Of a stretch of 64,000 nt of DNA, positions 1 to 8,480 are shown one piece after another. Every line of letters begins with the position of its first letter. Within the stretch, counting starts at the first letter, position 1. The notes below the pieces were generated by a model that searched no databases, was not told the DNA's origin, and saw only the letters and a program-made list of their open reading frames with translations. Both the position numbers and the translations under genes were made by a program. Origin of the DNA: Kiloniellaceae bacterium (GTDB taxonomy: Bacteria > Pseudomonadota > Alphaproteobacteria > Kiloniellales > Kiloniellaceae); the NCBI GenBank assembly GCA_021776195.1, contig JAJFGK010000061.1, forward strand, positions 1 through 64,000. Direction: 5' to 3'.

Positions 1-47
1 ATAACATCTCGTACCAGAGACCGGATAGATACGCTTTCAAGGGTCAT
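1..47 (-). CDS. Start of a BMC-locus gene, cut by the left edge
   Basis: An ATG at 47 reads leftward as MTLESVSIRSLVRDV and stays open to the window edge. It begins 4 bases after the shell-protein stop, in the same tight minus-strand run, so it is probably the next gene of the microcompartment operon. A GGGGTAGGACC stretch just upstream could serve as the ribosome site. The first 15 residues look amphipathic and recall the short N-terminal encapsulation peptides of BMC cargo such as PduP or PduL, but that is a guess from too little sequence. The product cannot be named. Confidence 0.5.
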   Translation of the reverse strand, partial: MTLESVSIRSLVRDV

Positions 48-51
48 GGTC

Positions 52-663
52 CTACCCCGCTTCCAGACGCTGAAGGACGCTTTCGGCGGCATCCCTGGCA
101 TTCTGGATCTCGGCCTCCTTGCCCGCCAGATAGACCCGGCCGGTGGCCCCGATCATTCGGTAGTCGACGATTTTGATGTTGGCCGCCTTCTCCGATTCGT
201 TGGCCGCGAGTATCGCATAGGATGCCGGCTGCATCTCCATCACATAGAGCGATTCGCCGCCGAGGATCATCGAGCCCAGCTTGTTGCGGTTGATCAGAAA
301 GGCGTGCTGGTGATCGACCCGGGAGATGATCTTCGAGGCCAGGACCGATGGGCGCACCGCCTCTGCGGGGCTGGTGTCGAGCGCTTCGAGCAGGGCGGTG
401 GCCGAGGCCTTGACCGCCGCCGGGTAGCGCGAGTGGAACTCCAGGTAACCGAACTGGCGCTCGACCACCAGGATGCCGGCCTGGACCTCGGAATGCTTGA
501 GGGCGATATCGGTCAGGCCTTCGATGTCGAGGCCCGGCGCGACCTCGATAATTTGCGCCGCCACGTGGCTGCGCGGCAAAGACCCGCGCATCCAGGTGGC
601 GAGATAGCAAAGGGTCTGCGGCTGCAGCTTGTCGAGATAGATGAAGGACCTGAGCTCGGCCAC
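52..663 (-). CDS. BMC-T type microcompartment shell protein (tandem BMC domains)
   Basis: This 203-residue protein looks like a trimeric BMC-T shell component, forming pseudohexameric tiles that enclose an aldehyde-producing pathway. Two BMC-like halves are visible. The first runs from about residue 12 to 95 (IIEVAPGL, ALKHSEVQAGILVVE, GYLEVH-like 'GYLEFHSRYPAAVKAS'). The second runs from about 105 to 200 and has the typical core 'MEMQPASYAILAANESEKAANI', 'MIGATGRVYLAGKEAEIQNARDAAESVL'. Single-domain shell proteins are about 95 residues, so 203 fits a tandem protein. It starts 1 base after the aldehyde dehydrogenase stop, so the two are translationally coupled. Related families are CsoS1D/EtuB-like or the BMC-T of amino-alcohol compartments; which subtype is not settled. 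Confidence is high for a BMC shell protein and moderate for subtype. Confidence 0.87.
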   Translation of the reverse strand: MAELRSFIYLDKLQPQTLCYLATWMRGSLPRSHVAAQIIEVAPGLDIEGLTDIALKHSEVQAGILVVERQFGYLEFHSRYPAAVKASATALLEALDTSPAEAVRPSVLASKIISRVDHQHAFLINRNKLGSMILGGESLYVMEMQPASYAILAANESEKAANIKIVDYRMIGATGRVYLAGKEAEIQNARDAAESVLQRLEAG

Positions 664-664
664 C

Positions 665-2260
665 TCATTGGTCCTTCAGGGTGGCGCGGAGCTCTTCCAC
701 GATGATGCGCCGGATCTCCTCGCGCAGATCATCGTAGGAGGCGTCGGCCTCGCGGGGCGACGAAGCGGCTGTCGCAGCCACCGCCAAGGACGGGGCCCGC
801 GCGCTGCCGGGAACGCCGTCGGCGGGGGCCTCGGGCAGGGGTCCTGGATGAACGATGGCGTCGAGGACAGCGATGTCGATCGGCTGACTGCTGTCGCAGT
901 GCCAGGCCACCCGGGTCCAGTTGACCAGGTGCTGCGGGCCGACGTTCTCGCCCACCGAGGAGCGGCCGAAGAAGCCCGTGCCGATGGTGAAGGTCGGCGC
1001 CAGGTTGGTCAGGAAGCCGGCGGCGCCCTGGCTGCAAGGCGCGTTGGCCACGACCCGGTAGGCCTCGACCGCCGCCGCGTACTCGACAATGACCCGGGTG
1101 TCGGTGGCATGGATGGCGGCGGAGTGCCCCGCGCCCGAAAGGCGCAGGAGGGCTCTTGCCTGCACCAGAGCCTGGTGACGCGACACGGCGCTATAGAGGC
1201 CCAGCACCGGGCAGAGCTTCTCGCGCGACAGCGGCTCGTCGACCCCGATCAGGTGAATCGGCGCCACCAGCACCTTGGCCGTCACCTTGGACTTGAAGCC
1301 GGCCTCGCGGGCGATCCAGGCGGCGTCCTGGCCCAGGGCCTCGACATTGAAGCCGCGCTCGTGGAACAGGTAGCGGCGCAGCGCCTCGGTTTCCTCCTCG
1401 GAACAGACATGACAGCCGGCCCGGCTCAGCTCTCGGGTCAGGTCGCGCTCGACCTCCTCCAGGGTGATGAGGACCGACTCGTTGGTGCAGAGCACCGAGT
1501 TGTCGAAGGCCTTGCTCTCGACGATATGCCGGGCGGCCTGGCGCAGATCGGCGCTGGAATCGACGAAGACCGGCGCATTGCCCGGGCCGACGCCGATCGC
1601 CGGGTTTGAGGAGGAGTAGGCCGCGCGCACCATCGCGGTGCCGCCGGTCGCCAGGATCACGTCGGTCTTGTCCGACTTCATGAACTGTTCGATCAGCGGG
1701 ATCGTCGGCTCTTCGATGACCTGGACGATGGCCTCGGGCGCGCCGGCTTCCTCGGCCGCGCGGGCCAGGGCCTGGACCGCCTCGACGCAGCAGTCGCGCG
1801 CCGCCGGATGCGGGCTCAGGACCACGGCATTGCGGGTCATGAGGCAGGACAGGACCTTGAAGTAGATCGTCGAGATCGGGTTGGTCGAGGGCACCAGCGC
1901 GAAGACCACCCCGGCGGGCCGGGGAATCTCGATGATGCGCGAGGCCTGGTCGACCCGCGGCTCGACGAAGTTCCAGTCGCGATAGTGCTCGACCAGGGGC
2001 AGGCTGCTCAGCTCGTTCTTGATCTTCTTGTGCGCGGCGACGCCAAATCCGGTCTCGCGCACCGCCGCCTGGGCGTAGTCGCCGGCCTTCGCGTGCGCGA
2101 CCCGCGCCACCGCCTCGGCGATGGCAAGGGTCTGGGCCCGGTCGTAGCGTTGGAAGATCTCGGCGGCCCAGCGGGCACGCTCCAAAATCATGTCCGCGCG
2201 GGCCCGCAGCGCGGCGTCCGAGCCGCTGATGTCGACCAGCCTGGCGATGATCCGGTCCAT
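665..2260 (-). CDS. CoA-acylating aldehyde dehydrogenase with C-terminal encapsulation-like tail
   Basis: This 531-residue protein is of the EutE/PduP type and oxidises acetaldehyde or propionaldehyde with NAD+ and CoA to the acyl-CoA. The Rossmann region contains 'VPSTNPISTIYFKVLSC' (about 123-139) and 'ATGGTAMVRAAYSSSNPAIGVGPGN'. The catalytic cysteine is C258 in 'FDNSVLCTNES'. After about residue 470 comes a Pro/Ala/Ser-rich linker (about 471-505), then an amphipathic helix ('YDDLREEIRRIIVEELRATL', about 509-528). That is the layout of a C-terminal BMC encapsulation peptide. The ATG overlaps the stop of the upstream PLP enzyme (TAATG), and the shell gene follows after one base. The gene order says the enzyme is compartment cargo. 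The natural aldehyde (C2 or C3) cannot be read from sequence. Confidence 0.9.
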   Translation of the reverse strand: MDRIIARLVDISGSDAALRARADMILERARWAAEIFQRYDRAQTLAIAEAVARVAHAKAGDYAQAAVRETGFGVAAHKKIKNELSSLPLVEHYRDWNFVEPRVDQASRIIEIPRPAGVVFALVPSTNPISTIYFKVLSCLMTRNAVVLSPHPAARDCCVEAVQALARAAEEAGAPEAIVQVIEEPTIPLIEQFMKSDKTDVILATGGTAMVRAAYSSSNPAIGVGPGNAPVFVDSSADLRQAARHIVESKAFDNSVLCTNESVLITLEEVERDLTRELSRAGCHVCSEEETEALRRYLFHERGFNVEALGQDAAWIAREAGFKSKVTAKVLVAPIHLIGVDEPLSREKLCPVLGLYSAVSRHQALVQARALLRLSGAGHSAAIHATDTRVIVEYAAAVEAYRVVANAPCSQGAAGFLTNLAPTFTIGTGFFGRSSVGENVGPQHLVNWTRVAWHCDSSQPIDIAVLDAIVHPGPLPEAPADGVPGSARAPSLAVAATAASSPREADASYDDLREEIRRIIVEELRATLKDQ

Positions 2261-3546
2261 TACCGGGCCCTCGCCTTGCGCGCGCCGCTGCCGCCGATGC
2301 CCAGGACCTCGCGCCGCGCCAGGCCGATGGCGACCTCGACCCGCCGCAACAGCTCCTCCGACAGGCTCTGGGTGATCAGGATGCCCGGCTTGAACTGCAG
2401 CACCCGGGGATCCAGGGTCGAGAAGATCGCCCAAACGCCGTTCTCATAGAGGTTCTTCATCACCGGCTTGGCGCCCTCGTGATGATCGAACTCCAGCCCC
2501 ATGACCAGCCCGTTCTGGCGGATGCCGGTGAAGAAGTCGGGATAGAGCCCACGGATTTGCTCCAGGCCGGCGCGGATGAAGTTCGACGCGTAGCGCACGG
2601 TGGAGGCGACCTCGGGGCGCTGGGTGATCTCCAGGGTCTTCAAGGCGACGATACAGCCGAGCTCGGCCCCGCCGGATGTCGACATATGGGCAAAGCCGTC
2701 CTGCTTTAGCCATTGCGCGGCCCGCTCGCTCGCGACGCAGCAGGAGATCGGGTACATGCCGCCGGTAATGCCCTTGCCGATCACCATGATATCGGGCTCG
2801 ACCCCGTACTTCGTGATGCCCCACAGCTTGCCGGTCCGCATCAGGCCGGTCTGGACCTCGTCGGCGATGTAGAGGGCGTCATAGCGTTCGCAGAGCGCCT
2901 TGACCGCCGGCAGGTAGCCTTCCAGGGGCATGGGAAAGCCATAGGTCGCCGGGATCGTCTCCATGATCACCGCGGCCACGTCGCGCCCGCGCAGCGCGTC
3001 CTCCATGGCGTCGAGATCGTTGAAGGGCACCTGGGTGAACTCGCCGAGCGTATCCTCCGAGAGGAAGGTCTTGGAAAAGCGCTCGTCACCGGTCTTGACC
3101 GACAGGCCGGAATGGCCGTGATAGGCCTTGATGACCGAGACGATCTTGCGTTTCTGCATGGCGTGACGCGCCGACTTGATGGCCAGCTCGACCGCCTCGG
3201 CCCCGCCGGCCCCGTACATCGTGTAGCGCAGGTCGCCCGGCGTGCAGGCCGCCAGCTCCTCGGCCAGGGCGGTGCGCGCCAGGGCCGGAAAGTGATGGTT
3301 GCCCATGTCGAAGTGCTTGGCGCCGGCGTTCAAGACCTCGATCAACTCGGCATTGCGGTGGCCGAGGTTGTAGGTCCCGCCGTTCAGGTGGACATCGATC
3401 AGACGCCGTCCGTCCAGGTCGTAAAGGTAATAGCCTTCCCGCCGGTCGATCACCAGATCGACACCCGCGTCCTGCCAGAACTGAGTCTTGTTCGGATTCC
3501 AAAACTCTTTCGAGCGCTCGAGGAACTCCAGCTTTTCCTGGCTCAA
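2260..3546 (-). CDS. Class III PLP enzyme, probable amino-alcohol-phosphate phospho-lyase
   Basis: This 428-residue class III aminotransferase-fold enzyme has the PLP lysine at K258 ('VIGKGITGGMYP') and the pyridine-N acid at D229 ('YIADEVQTG'). Some members of this fold, such as ethanolamine-phosphate phospho-lyase, are lyases: they split amino-alcohol phosphates into aldehyde, ammonia and phosphate. Here it sits between a kinase (divergent) and an acylating aldehyde dehydrogenase (overlapping downstream), so the phospho-lyase role is the natural inference; a transaminase remains possible. No ATG fits. The start is TTG at 3546 with GAGAGG six bases upstream. It is the first gene of the BMC operon as seen here and is read from the repeat-rich divergent promoter at 3547-3755. 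Confidence 0.85.
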   Translation of the reverse strand: MSQEKLEFLERSKEFWNPNKTQFWQDAGVDLVIDRREGYYLYDLDGRRLIDVHLNGGTYNLGHRNAELIEVLNAGAKHFDMGNHHFPALARTALAEELAACTPGDLRYTMYGAGGAEAVELAIKSARHAMQKRKIVSVIKAYHGHSGLSVKTGDERFSKTFLSEDTLGEFTQVPFNDLDAMEDALRGRDVAAVIMETIPATYGFPMPLEGYLPAVKALCERYDALYIADEVQTGLMRTGKLWGITKYGVEPDIMVIGKGITGGMYPISCCVASERAAQWLKQDGFAHMSTSGGAELGCIVALKTLEITQRPEVASTVRYASNFIRAGLEQIRGLYPDFFTGIRQNGLVMGLEFDHHEGAKPVMKNLYENGVWAIFSTLDPRVLQFKPGILITQSLSEELLRRVEVAIGLARREVLGIGGSGARKARAR

Positions 3547-3598
3547 CTCACACCTCTCAAGGTTAAGCCCAGACTAGTCCCCCAAGGCCGCAAGCCGT

Positions 3599-3692
3599 TT
3601 GACAGCACGCCCCCGATTCTTGACAGACCGCCAGCTAATCAACCGCCCCGGCCGGGCCGGCTCGCTGTCAAAAGTCGGCGGCGTGCTGTCAA
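3599..3692. promoter_or_regulatory. Four-site operator: inverted pair of 21-bp-spaced TTGACAG direct repeats
   Basis: On the plus strand TTGACAG occurs at 3599-3605 and 3620-3626. Its complement CTGTCAA occurs at 3665-3671 and 3686-3692. Spacing within each pair is exactly 21 bp, about two helical turns. The 28-bp arms 3599-3626 and 3665-3692 are inverted copies matching at about 24 of 28 positions; the shared core is TTGACAGCACGCC. The element lies between the leftward BMC operon (start 3546) and the rightward kinase (start 3756), and one pair lies near each gene. Direct repeats at 21 bp are what AraC-family dimers bind. The arrangement is seen directly; the regulator is inferred. Confidence 0.8.
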
Positions 3693-3755
3693 GTGGACCG
3701 CGACCATCTGACCTAGACTGACGGCCTGGGAGACTGACCCGATCGAGAGCAAGCG

Positions 3756-4787
3756 ATGACGGACTTCGACACCCTGCCCCATTTCGACACCCTGCCCCAC
3801 GACGAGCAGCTGCGCCGCCTGCAGCTCTTGGCGCAGAGCGCCCTCGACAGCTACGACCTGCCGCGCGGAGCGACCGCGGCGATGATCAATCTGTCGGAAA
3901 ACGCGACCTACAGGGTTCAAGGCCCGGAAGAACGAGACCGCTGGGCGCTGCGGGTTCACCGCGAAGACTACCACTCGACCGCCGCGGTCGCCTCGGAGCT
4001 GGCGTGGATACAGGCCCTGCGCCGGGAGCAGGCCGCCATCACGCCGGTGCCCATCGCCGGCAGGAATGGCGAGCTGATCCAGTCGATCGGTCACGAGCTG
4101 CTGCCGCGGCCGCGCAATGTCGTGCTGTTTCAGTGGGAAGACGGCCAGGAACCCTCGGAGAACGACCACAATCTGCGCGAATGGTTTGAGATTCTGGGCG
4201 AGACGGCAGCCCGCATGCACCGCCAGGTCCGGACCTGGCAGCGCCCGGCGGGGTTCGAGCGCCTGACCTGGGACTTCGAGACCAGCTTGGGGTCGCGCCC
4301 CCACTGGGGTCGCTGGAAGGACGGCATGGGGCTGACGCCGGAGCGCGAGGCGCTCTTCGGCCAGACCGTCGCGCTCATCGGCCGGCGCTTGGAGGCCTTC
4401 GGCAAGGGCCCGAAGCGCTTCGGTCTCATTCACTGCGACATGCGGCTGGCCAACCTCCTGGTCGATGGCGCGACCACCAAGGTGATCGATTTCGACGACT
4501 GCGGTTTCAGCTGGCTGATGTACGACTGCGCGACCACGGTCTCCTTCTTCGAGCACGAGCCGCAGGTCCCCGACCTGATCGCGTCATGGGTCAAGGGCTA
4601 CCGCAAGGCGATCGATCTACCGGCGGAAGACGTGGCGGAGATCCCGACCTTCGTGATGCTCCGTCGCCTGCTCCTGGTGGCCTGGATCGGCTCCCATTCC
4701 GAGACCGAACTGGCCCAGGACATGGGCGTGTCCTACACCGAGGGCACCGTTGCCCTCTGCCGGGACTATCTGGAAAAGTTTTCATAG
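3756..4787 (+). CDS. APH-fold kinase, probable amino-alcohol (1-amino-2-propanol/ethanolamine) kinase
   Basis: This 343-residue phosphotransferase of the APH/choline kinase fold has the catalytic loop H226-C-D228-x4-N233 ('HCDMRLAN') and the metal-binding 'VIDFDDCG' (D245-D248). The amino-alcohol microcompartments of Mycobacterium use an APH-fold (S)-1-amino-2-propanol kinase to make the phosphate ester that the PLP phospho-lyase then cleaves. Divergence from a phospho-lyase/aldehyde dehydrogenase/shell operon across a shared operator supports that job. The N-terminus has a perfect duplication, FDTLPH-FDTLPH at residues 4-15, from an 18-bp tandem repeat at 3765-3800. Other APH-fold substrates (homoserine, ethanolamine) are possible. 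Confidence 0.8.
   Translation: MTDFDTLPHFDTLPHDEQLRRLQLLAQSALDSYDLPRGATAAMINLSENATYRVQGPEERDRWALRVHREDYHSTAAVASELAWIQALRREQAAITPVPIAGRNGELIQSIGHELLPRPRNVVLFQWEDGQEPSENDHNLREWFEILGETAARMHRQVRTWQRPAGFERLTWDFETSLGSRPHWGRWKDGMGLTPEREALFGQTVALIGRRLEAFGKGPKRFGLIHCDMRLANLLVDGATTKVIDFDDCGFSWLMYDCATTVSFFEHEPQVPDLIASWVKGYRKAIDLPAEDVAEIPTFVMLRRLLLVAWIGSHSETELAQDMGVSYTEGTVALCRDYLEKFS
3765..3800 (+). repeat. 18-bp tandem duplication inside the kinase N-terminus
   Basis: Two adjacent 18-bp copies (3765-3782 and 3783-3800) differ only at the last base and encode FDTLPH twice. The reading frame is kept, so the protein simply carries six extra residues before its fold begins. It looks like recent slippage or duplication. 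Confidence 0.9.
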
Positions 4788-5029
4788 GCCATGATCCCGG
4801 CCTTTTCGCGCGACGTCTCCAAAGAATTTTCCCATGCATCGGCCACTAACTCCGCTGCCCAATCTTTCATCCACAAGGCGATGCAAGTTGGCAATTCTAT
4901 CTTGGCACTCTTGGTCGCAGCGGATCAGGTTGCCGACTTAAGGCAGTCATTCATGACTTGAGTACCCAATGTCTGCTACTGGCGACAGCTGCTCCGCAAG
5001 GACACAGCGCAACGGCTTATCCAAATCGG

Positions 5030-7072
5030 TCATGCTAACGCGGCCTCTCGCCGCATAGGCTCGGGGCGCCATTTTGCTTCGGCCCGGTCCAGTTCGTAAG
5101 CGTAGCGGTAGCCGGCGGTGACGGCGTGGACCAGGGCGCCGGGCGCCAGGCAGTCGCCGATCCGCTCCGGCACCCCATCAAGATTTTCGCCAAGCGCGTG
5201 ATAGAGCGCGTCTTGCGGCGCCCGAACGCCGACCAGGACCAGGCTGCGGGCCGGAACTTCGCGCTTCGCCTTGCCGTGGAGGCAGGCGAGCGCCGCCCAC
5301 TCGCCGTCATAAGCCGCGAGCGTGTGGCCGGTGAAGAGGTCGACGCCCAAGGCGAGCAGCCGTGCGTGGATCAGCCCCTGCTCGCCGGTGAAGGAGGTCC
5401 AGGGCGAGACCCGGTCATGGGGCGTGGCCAGACGGACCTCGTGCCCCCGGCTCCGCAGCAGTTCGGCCAGGCAGCCGCCCATATAGTAGGTGTCGAAATC
5501 GAATATCAGGATGGGCCCTTCGATCTCCATGCCGTCCATGATGTCGTCAGGCGTCAGCACCCGCGGCGCGTCCGGCAGGTCCTTCGGCAGGCCGGTCACA
5601 GGGTCATAGCCCTGGCGCGTCCAGCGGGCGCCCGTGGCCAGCACCACCCGATCGGCGCCGAATTCGCGCACATCTCCAGCCGTCAGCGCGCTGTCCAGAT
5701 GGACCCGTACATTTGCCAGCGGCTCGATCTGGCCAACCCGGTAATCCCGAACCCGCCGCCAGCTGGCGAGCCCCGGCAGGGCCGCCTCTTTGAGTACTCG
5801 TCCACCGAGTTCCCGACTGGCCTCGGCCAGGGTCACCTCATAACCGCGCTTGCCTAAGATCCTGGCGCACTCAAGGCCGGCCGGCCCGGCGCCCACGATC
5901 AACACCTTGGCCTCGGAGCCCTTGGGCGGCACCCGTTCGGGGTGCCAGCCACGGCGCCACTCTTCGCCCATTGACGGGTTTTGCGTGCAGCGGATCGGCA
6001 CGCCCTCGTTATAGCTGGCGAGGCAGACGTTGCAGCCGATGCACTCGCGGATCTCGCCCTCGCGGCCCTCCTCGATTTTCTTGGGCAGGAAGGGATCCGC
6101 GATCGACGGACGCGCGGCACCGATGAAGTCGAGCACGCCCTCCTTGATTTGACGCACCATGGTGTCCGGCGAGGTGAAGCGGCCGACACCGACGACCGGC
6201 TTAGAGGTCACTTTCTTGACGTAACGCACGAAGGCCTCGTGGTTGGCCTCCTCTGCAAAGCGCGCGCTCATGTTGTCTTTGCCGAAACCCAGCTTGACAT
6301 CCCAGAGATCCGGTAGCTCGCCAAGGTGGGCCAATAGCTCCCTGCCCTCGACCTCGCCGCGAAAGCCAGCCGCGCCCATCTGCTCCTCGGCGGTCAGGCG
6401 CACGGCAACGGCGCAGCGGTCGCCGACCGCCTCCTTGGTGTCCTCGATCAGTTCCCTGAGTAGGCGCGCCCGGTTCTCGAAACTGCCACCGTACTCATCG
6501 CCGCGCTGATTGTAGCGCGGATGCAGGAACTGGAACGGCAGCCAGCCCATGCCTGCATATATGTAGACGATGTCGAAGCCCGCTTGCTTCGCCCGCAGCG
6601 CCGCCTGGCGGTGCCAATTGCGCAAGTTGCGGATGTCCTCTTTGTCGACAGTCCGCGGTTGAATCGGATAGCTTCCCCAGGTGGCGCCCGCGCGCCCCGA
6701 AGGCGACAGCGGCGGCTCGCGGCTCGCTCGGTTGAACACCAGGCCGCCGCCGTGAAACAGCTCGACGCCGGCCAATGCCCCGTGGCGGTGCACCGCCTCG
6801 ACCATGACCGCCTGGGCCGCGACGTCGGCCTCGTGCCACAGGCTGGCGTAGGGATAAGGCGAGTCATCGCAGGTCGGGTGGATTGAGCAGTAACCGGTGC
6901 AGACCACGGCCCATCCGCCCTCGGCCCGGACCTCCCGCAATCCCGCACGGGTCTGCGGCATACCGCAACCGGTACCGCTGGCATGGGGCACTTGAAAAAA
7001 TCGATTCTTGGCTGTTACGGGGCCAATTTGCACCGGCTCGAAGAGCCTGTCGTAGCGCGGGTTTCGGGTCAT
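5030..7072 (-). CDS. OYE-type FMN/4Fe-4S/dinucleotide-binding demethylase-like oxidoreductase
   Basis: This 680-residue flavoprotein has the architecture of trimethylamine dehydrogenase, 2,4-dienoyl-CoA reductase and the dimethylglycine/stachydrine demethylases (DgcA/StcD). An N-terminal old-yellow-enzyme barrel starts at 'YDRLFEPVQIGPVTAKNRF'. A 4Fe-4S motif follows at 'CIGCNVCLASYNEGVPIRC', then a dinucleotide-binding domain beginning 'VLIVGAGPAGLECARILGKRGY'. Length and layout match DgcA-like enzymes, which remove N-methyl groups. I chose the ATG at 7072 because GAGGAAAG precedes it; an in-frame ATG at 7096 has no such site. The DadA-like oxidase just upstream on the same strand suggests shared catabolism of an N-methylated or D-amino acid. 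The substrate is not determinable. Confidence 0.85.
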   Translation of the reverse strand: MTRNPRYDRLFEPVQIGPVTAKNRFFQVPHASGTGCGMPQTRAGLREVRAEGGWAVVCTGYCSIHPTCDDSPYPYASLWHEADVAAQAVMVEAVHRHGALAGVELFHGGGLVFNRASREPPLSPSGRAGATWGSYPIQPRTVDKEDIRNLRNWHRQAALRAKQAGFDIVYIYAGMGWLPFQFLHPRYNQRGDEYGGSFENRARLLRELIEDTKEAVGDRCAVAVRLTAEEQMGAAGFRGEVEGRELLAHLGELPDLWDVKLGFGKDNMSARFAEEANHEAFVRYVKKVTSKPVVGVGRFTSPDTMVRQIKEGVLDFIGAARPSIADPFLPKKIEEGREGEIRECIGCNVCLASYNEGVPIRCTQNPSMGEEWRRGWHPERVPPKGSEAKVLIVGAGPAGLECARILGKRGYEVTLAEASRELGGRVLKEAALPGLASWRRVRDYRVGQIEPLANVRVHLDSALTAGDVREFGADRVVLATGARWTRQGYDPVTGLPKDLPDAPRVLTPDDIMDGMEIEGPILIFDFDTYYMGGCLAELLRSRGHEVRLATPHDRVSPWTSFTGEQGLIHARLLALGVDLFTGHTLAAYDGEWAALACLHGKAKREVPARSLVLVGVRAPQDALYHALGENLDGVPERIGDCLAPGALVHAVTAGYRYAYELDRAEAKWRPEPMRREAALA

Positions 7073-7100
7073 AGCTTTCCTCAAATTTGCGATCACAGCA

Positions 7101-8345
7101 CTAGTCGAATCGGTTCACTCTGTAGGCGGCGATATCGATGTTGGGCTTGCGACCGGAAATCATGTCAGCGACCTTCCTGCCAAGGCTTGGTCCTATGGTT
7201 AGGCCTATGTGCTGGCCGCCAAAGGCGAAATAGATCGCTGGTGCCTTCGGCGACGCGCCTAGCAGCGGCAGACTATCCTCCGTCGAGGGGCGCTGTCCCA
7301 TCCAAGTCTTCTCGCTGGTCCACTTCAGCTTCGGGTAGATTTCTTGCACTCGCCGGCGGATGTCGTCCAGGGCTGCTGTATGCGGCGGTCCGTCGATGCC
7401 GCCAAAATCGACCCCGCCAGCGAAACGCAGTCCATCCTCCATCGGTGACACACCCAAGCCAGCGTCCGAGACATTTATGACCGCAGGCGGTTTGTGCGAA
7501 ACCCCAGTGAGCGTCAGGTGATAGCCGCGCTCGGACTCCATTGCCGCATTATGCCCCAACTTACTTGCCAACCTCGCCGACCAAACCCCGGCGGCCAGCA
7601 CTACTCGCTCAGCCTCCTGTCGGGCGCCACCGACCAGTGAGACCGCGACACTTCTGTCCCCGGTCTGAGCGATGTCGGCCACTTCGTCTCGAAGAAAGAT
7701 GCCACCCTCACGCTCGAAATGCCCGGCAAGCGCGGCGACATACCCCCCTGGGGATGTAATTTGGATGTTGTCCTTTATCGCCAAGGCGAATGTGTATTTC
7801 TCCGAGAGCTCGGGATCGTACTCACGCAGCGCGGCACGGTCCCACTCGTCCCATTCGGCACCATGTGCCTTGCGCAGCGCATAGCCGAAGGCGTCTTTCT
7901 CGAACGCCGCGCGGTCCTGGTAGATGGTCGTGTAGAACCCATGCTGGATAAACCGCTCTGCAGGGGTGCCGCGCGCCAGCGAATGATGCTGTTCGTGCGA
8001 GTCGCCGACCAGTGGTGCCAACCCCCGCGCGATCTCCAATACCTTGCCGCGCCGCCCGTTCCACAAGAAGCGCAGCAGCCATGGCATTAGCTGGGGCAGG
8101 TAACTCCAGCGCAGGTACAAGGGCGTGTCCCGATCCATCAGCATTCCGGGTGCCTTCCAGATCAGACCCGGCACCGAGACAGGCACAACGCTGCTCTGTC
8201 CGACAATTCCGCAGTTGCCATAGGACGCTTGCGTAGGGTCGCCCGGAGAAACGCGGTCGATCAACACCACCTCGTGGCCATCGCGACGCAGCCATTCGGC
8301 AGCCGAAACACCAGTGATACCTGCACCGACAACGATTACTTTCAT
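7101..8345 (-). CDS. DadA-like FAD-dependent D-amino acid dehydrogenase/oxidase
   Basis: This 414-residue DAO-family flavoprotein starts directly with the FAD-binding 'VIVVGAGITGVSAAEWLRRDGH' and ends with the typical 'LPLLGASPKAPAIYFAFGGQHIGLTIGPSLGRKVADMISG' region. Family members oxidise D-amino acids, hydroxyproline isomers or N-methyl amino acids and pass electrons to the membrane. The start at 8345 has GGAG nearby. It lies 28 bases upstream of the OYE-type demethylase on the same strand, probably co-transcribed, and diverges from a LysR regulator. GC content and wording of the DNA look slightly less GC-rich than neighbours, which hints at a separate history for this three-gene block. 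Confidence 0.85.
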   Translation of the reverse strand: MKVIVVGAGITGVSAAEWLRRDGHEVVLIDRVSPGDPTQASYGNCGIVGQSSVVPVSVPGLIWKAPGMLMDRDTPLYLRWSYLPQLMPWLLRFLWNGRRGKVLEIARGLAPLVGDSHEQHHSLARGTPAERFIQHGFYTTIYQDRAAFEKDAFGYALRKAHGAEWDEWDRAALREYDPELSEKYTFALAIKDNIQITSPGGYVAALAGHFEREGGIFLRDEVADIAQTGDRSVAVSLVGGARQEAERVVLAAGVWSARLASKLGHNAAMESERGYHLTLTGVSHKPPAVINVSDAGLGVSPMEDGLRFAGGVDFGGIDGPPHTAALDDIRRRVQEIYPKLKWTSEKTWMGQRPSTEDSLPLLGASPKAPAIYFAFGGQHIGLTIGPSLGRKVADMISGRKPNIDIAAYRVNRFD

Positions 8346-8418
8346 CTCATCTCCAAGTGTGGTGCGGCTCCGTAGTTTGAGGCTCGATCTACATGGGGCA
8401 GGACCACAATAGGGCGTA

Positions 8419-8438
8419 CGTTTGACATTTGAGAAACG
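8419..8438. promoter_or_regulatory. Candidate LysR-type operator (CGTTT-N10-AAACG)
   Basis: An interrupted palindrome, CGTTT (8419-8423) and AAACG (8434-8438), lies midway between the divergent dadA-like and lysR-like genes and contains a T-N11-A arrangement. Its position is where a LysR regulator would control its target and itself. The TTGACA inside the spacer could also be a -35 element. Confidence 0.4.
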
Positions 8439-8480
8439 AATATCCATGATCTCTGCCATCATGCTTTGGAATGTCTCTTC

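Noticed and set aside
3599..3626. TTGACA copies as plain sigma-70 -35 boxes
   Set aside because: The bases about 17 downstream do not resemble a -10 element, and the 21-bp period with mirrored copies fits an operator better. One copy could still double as a -35.
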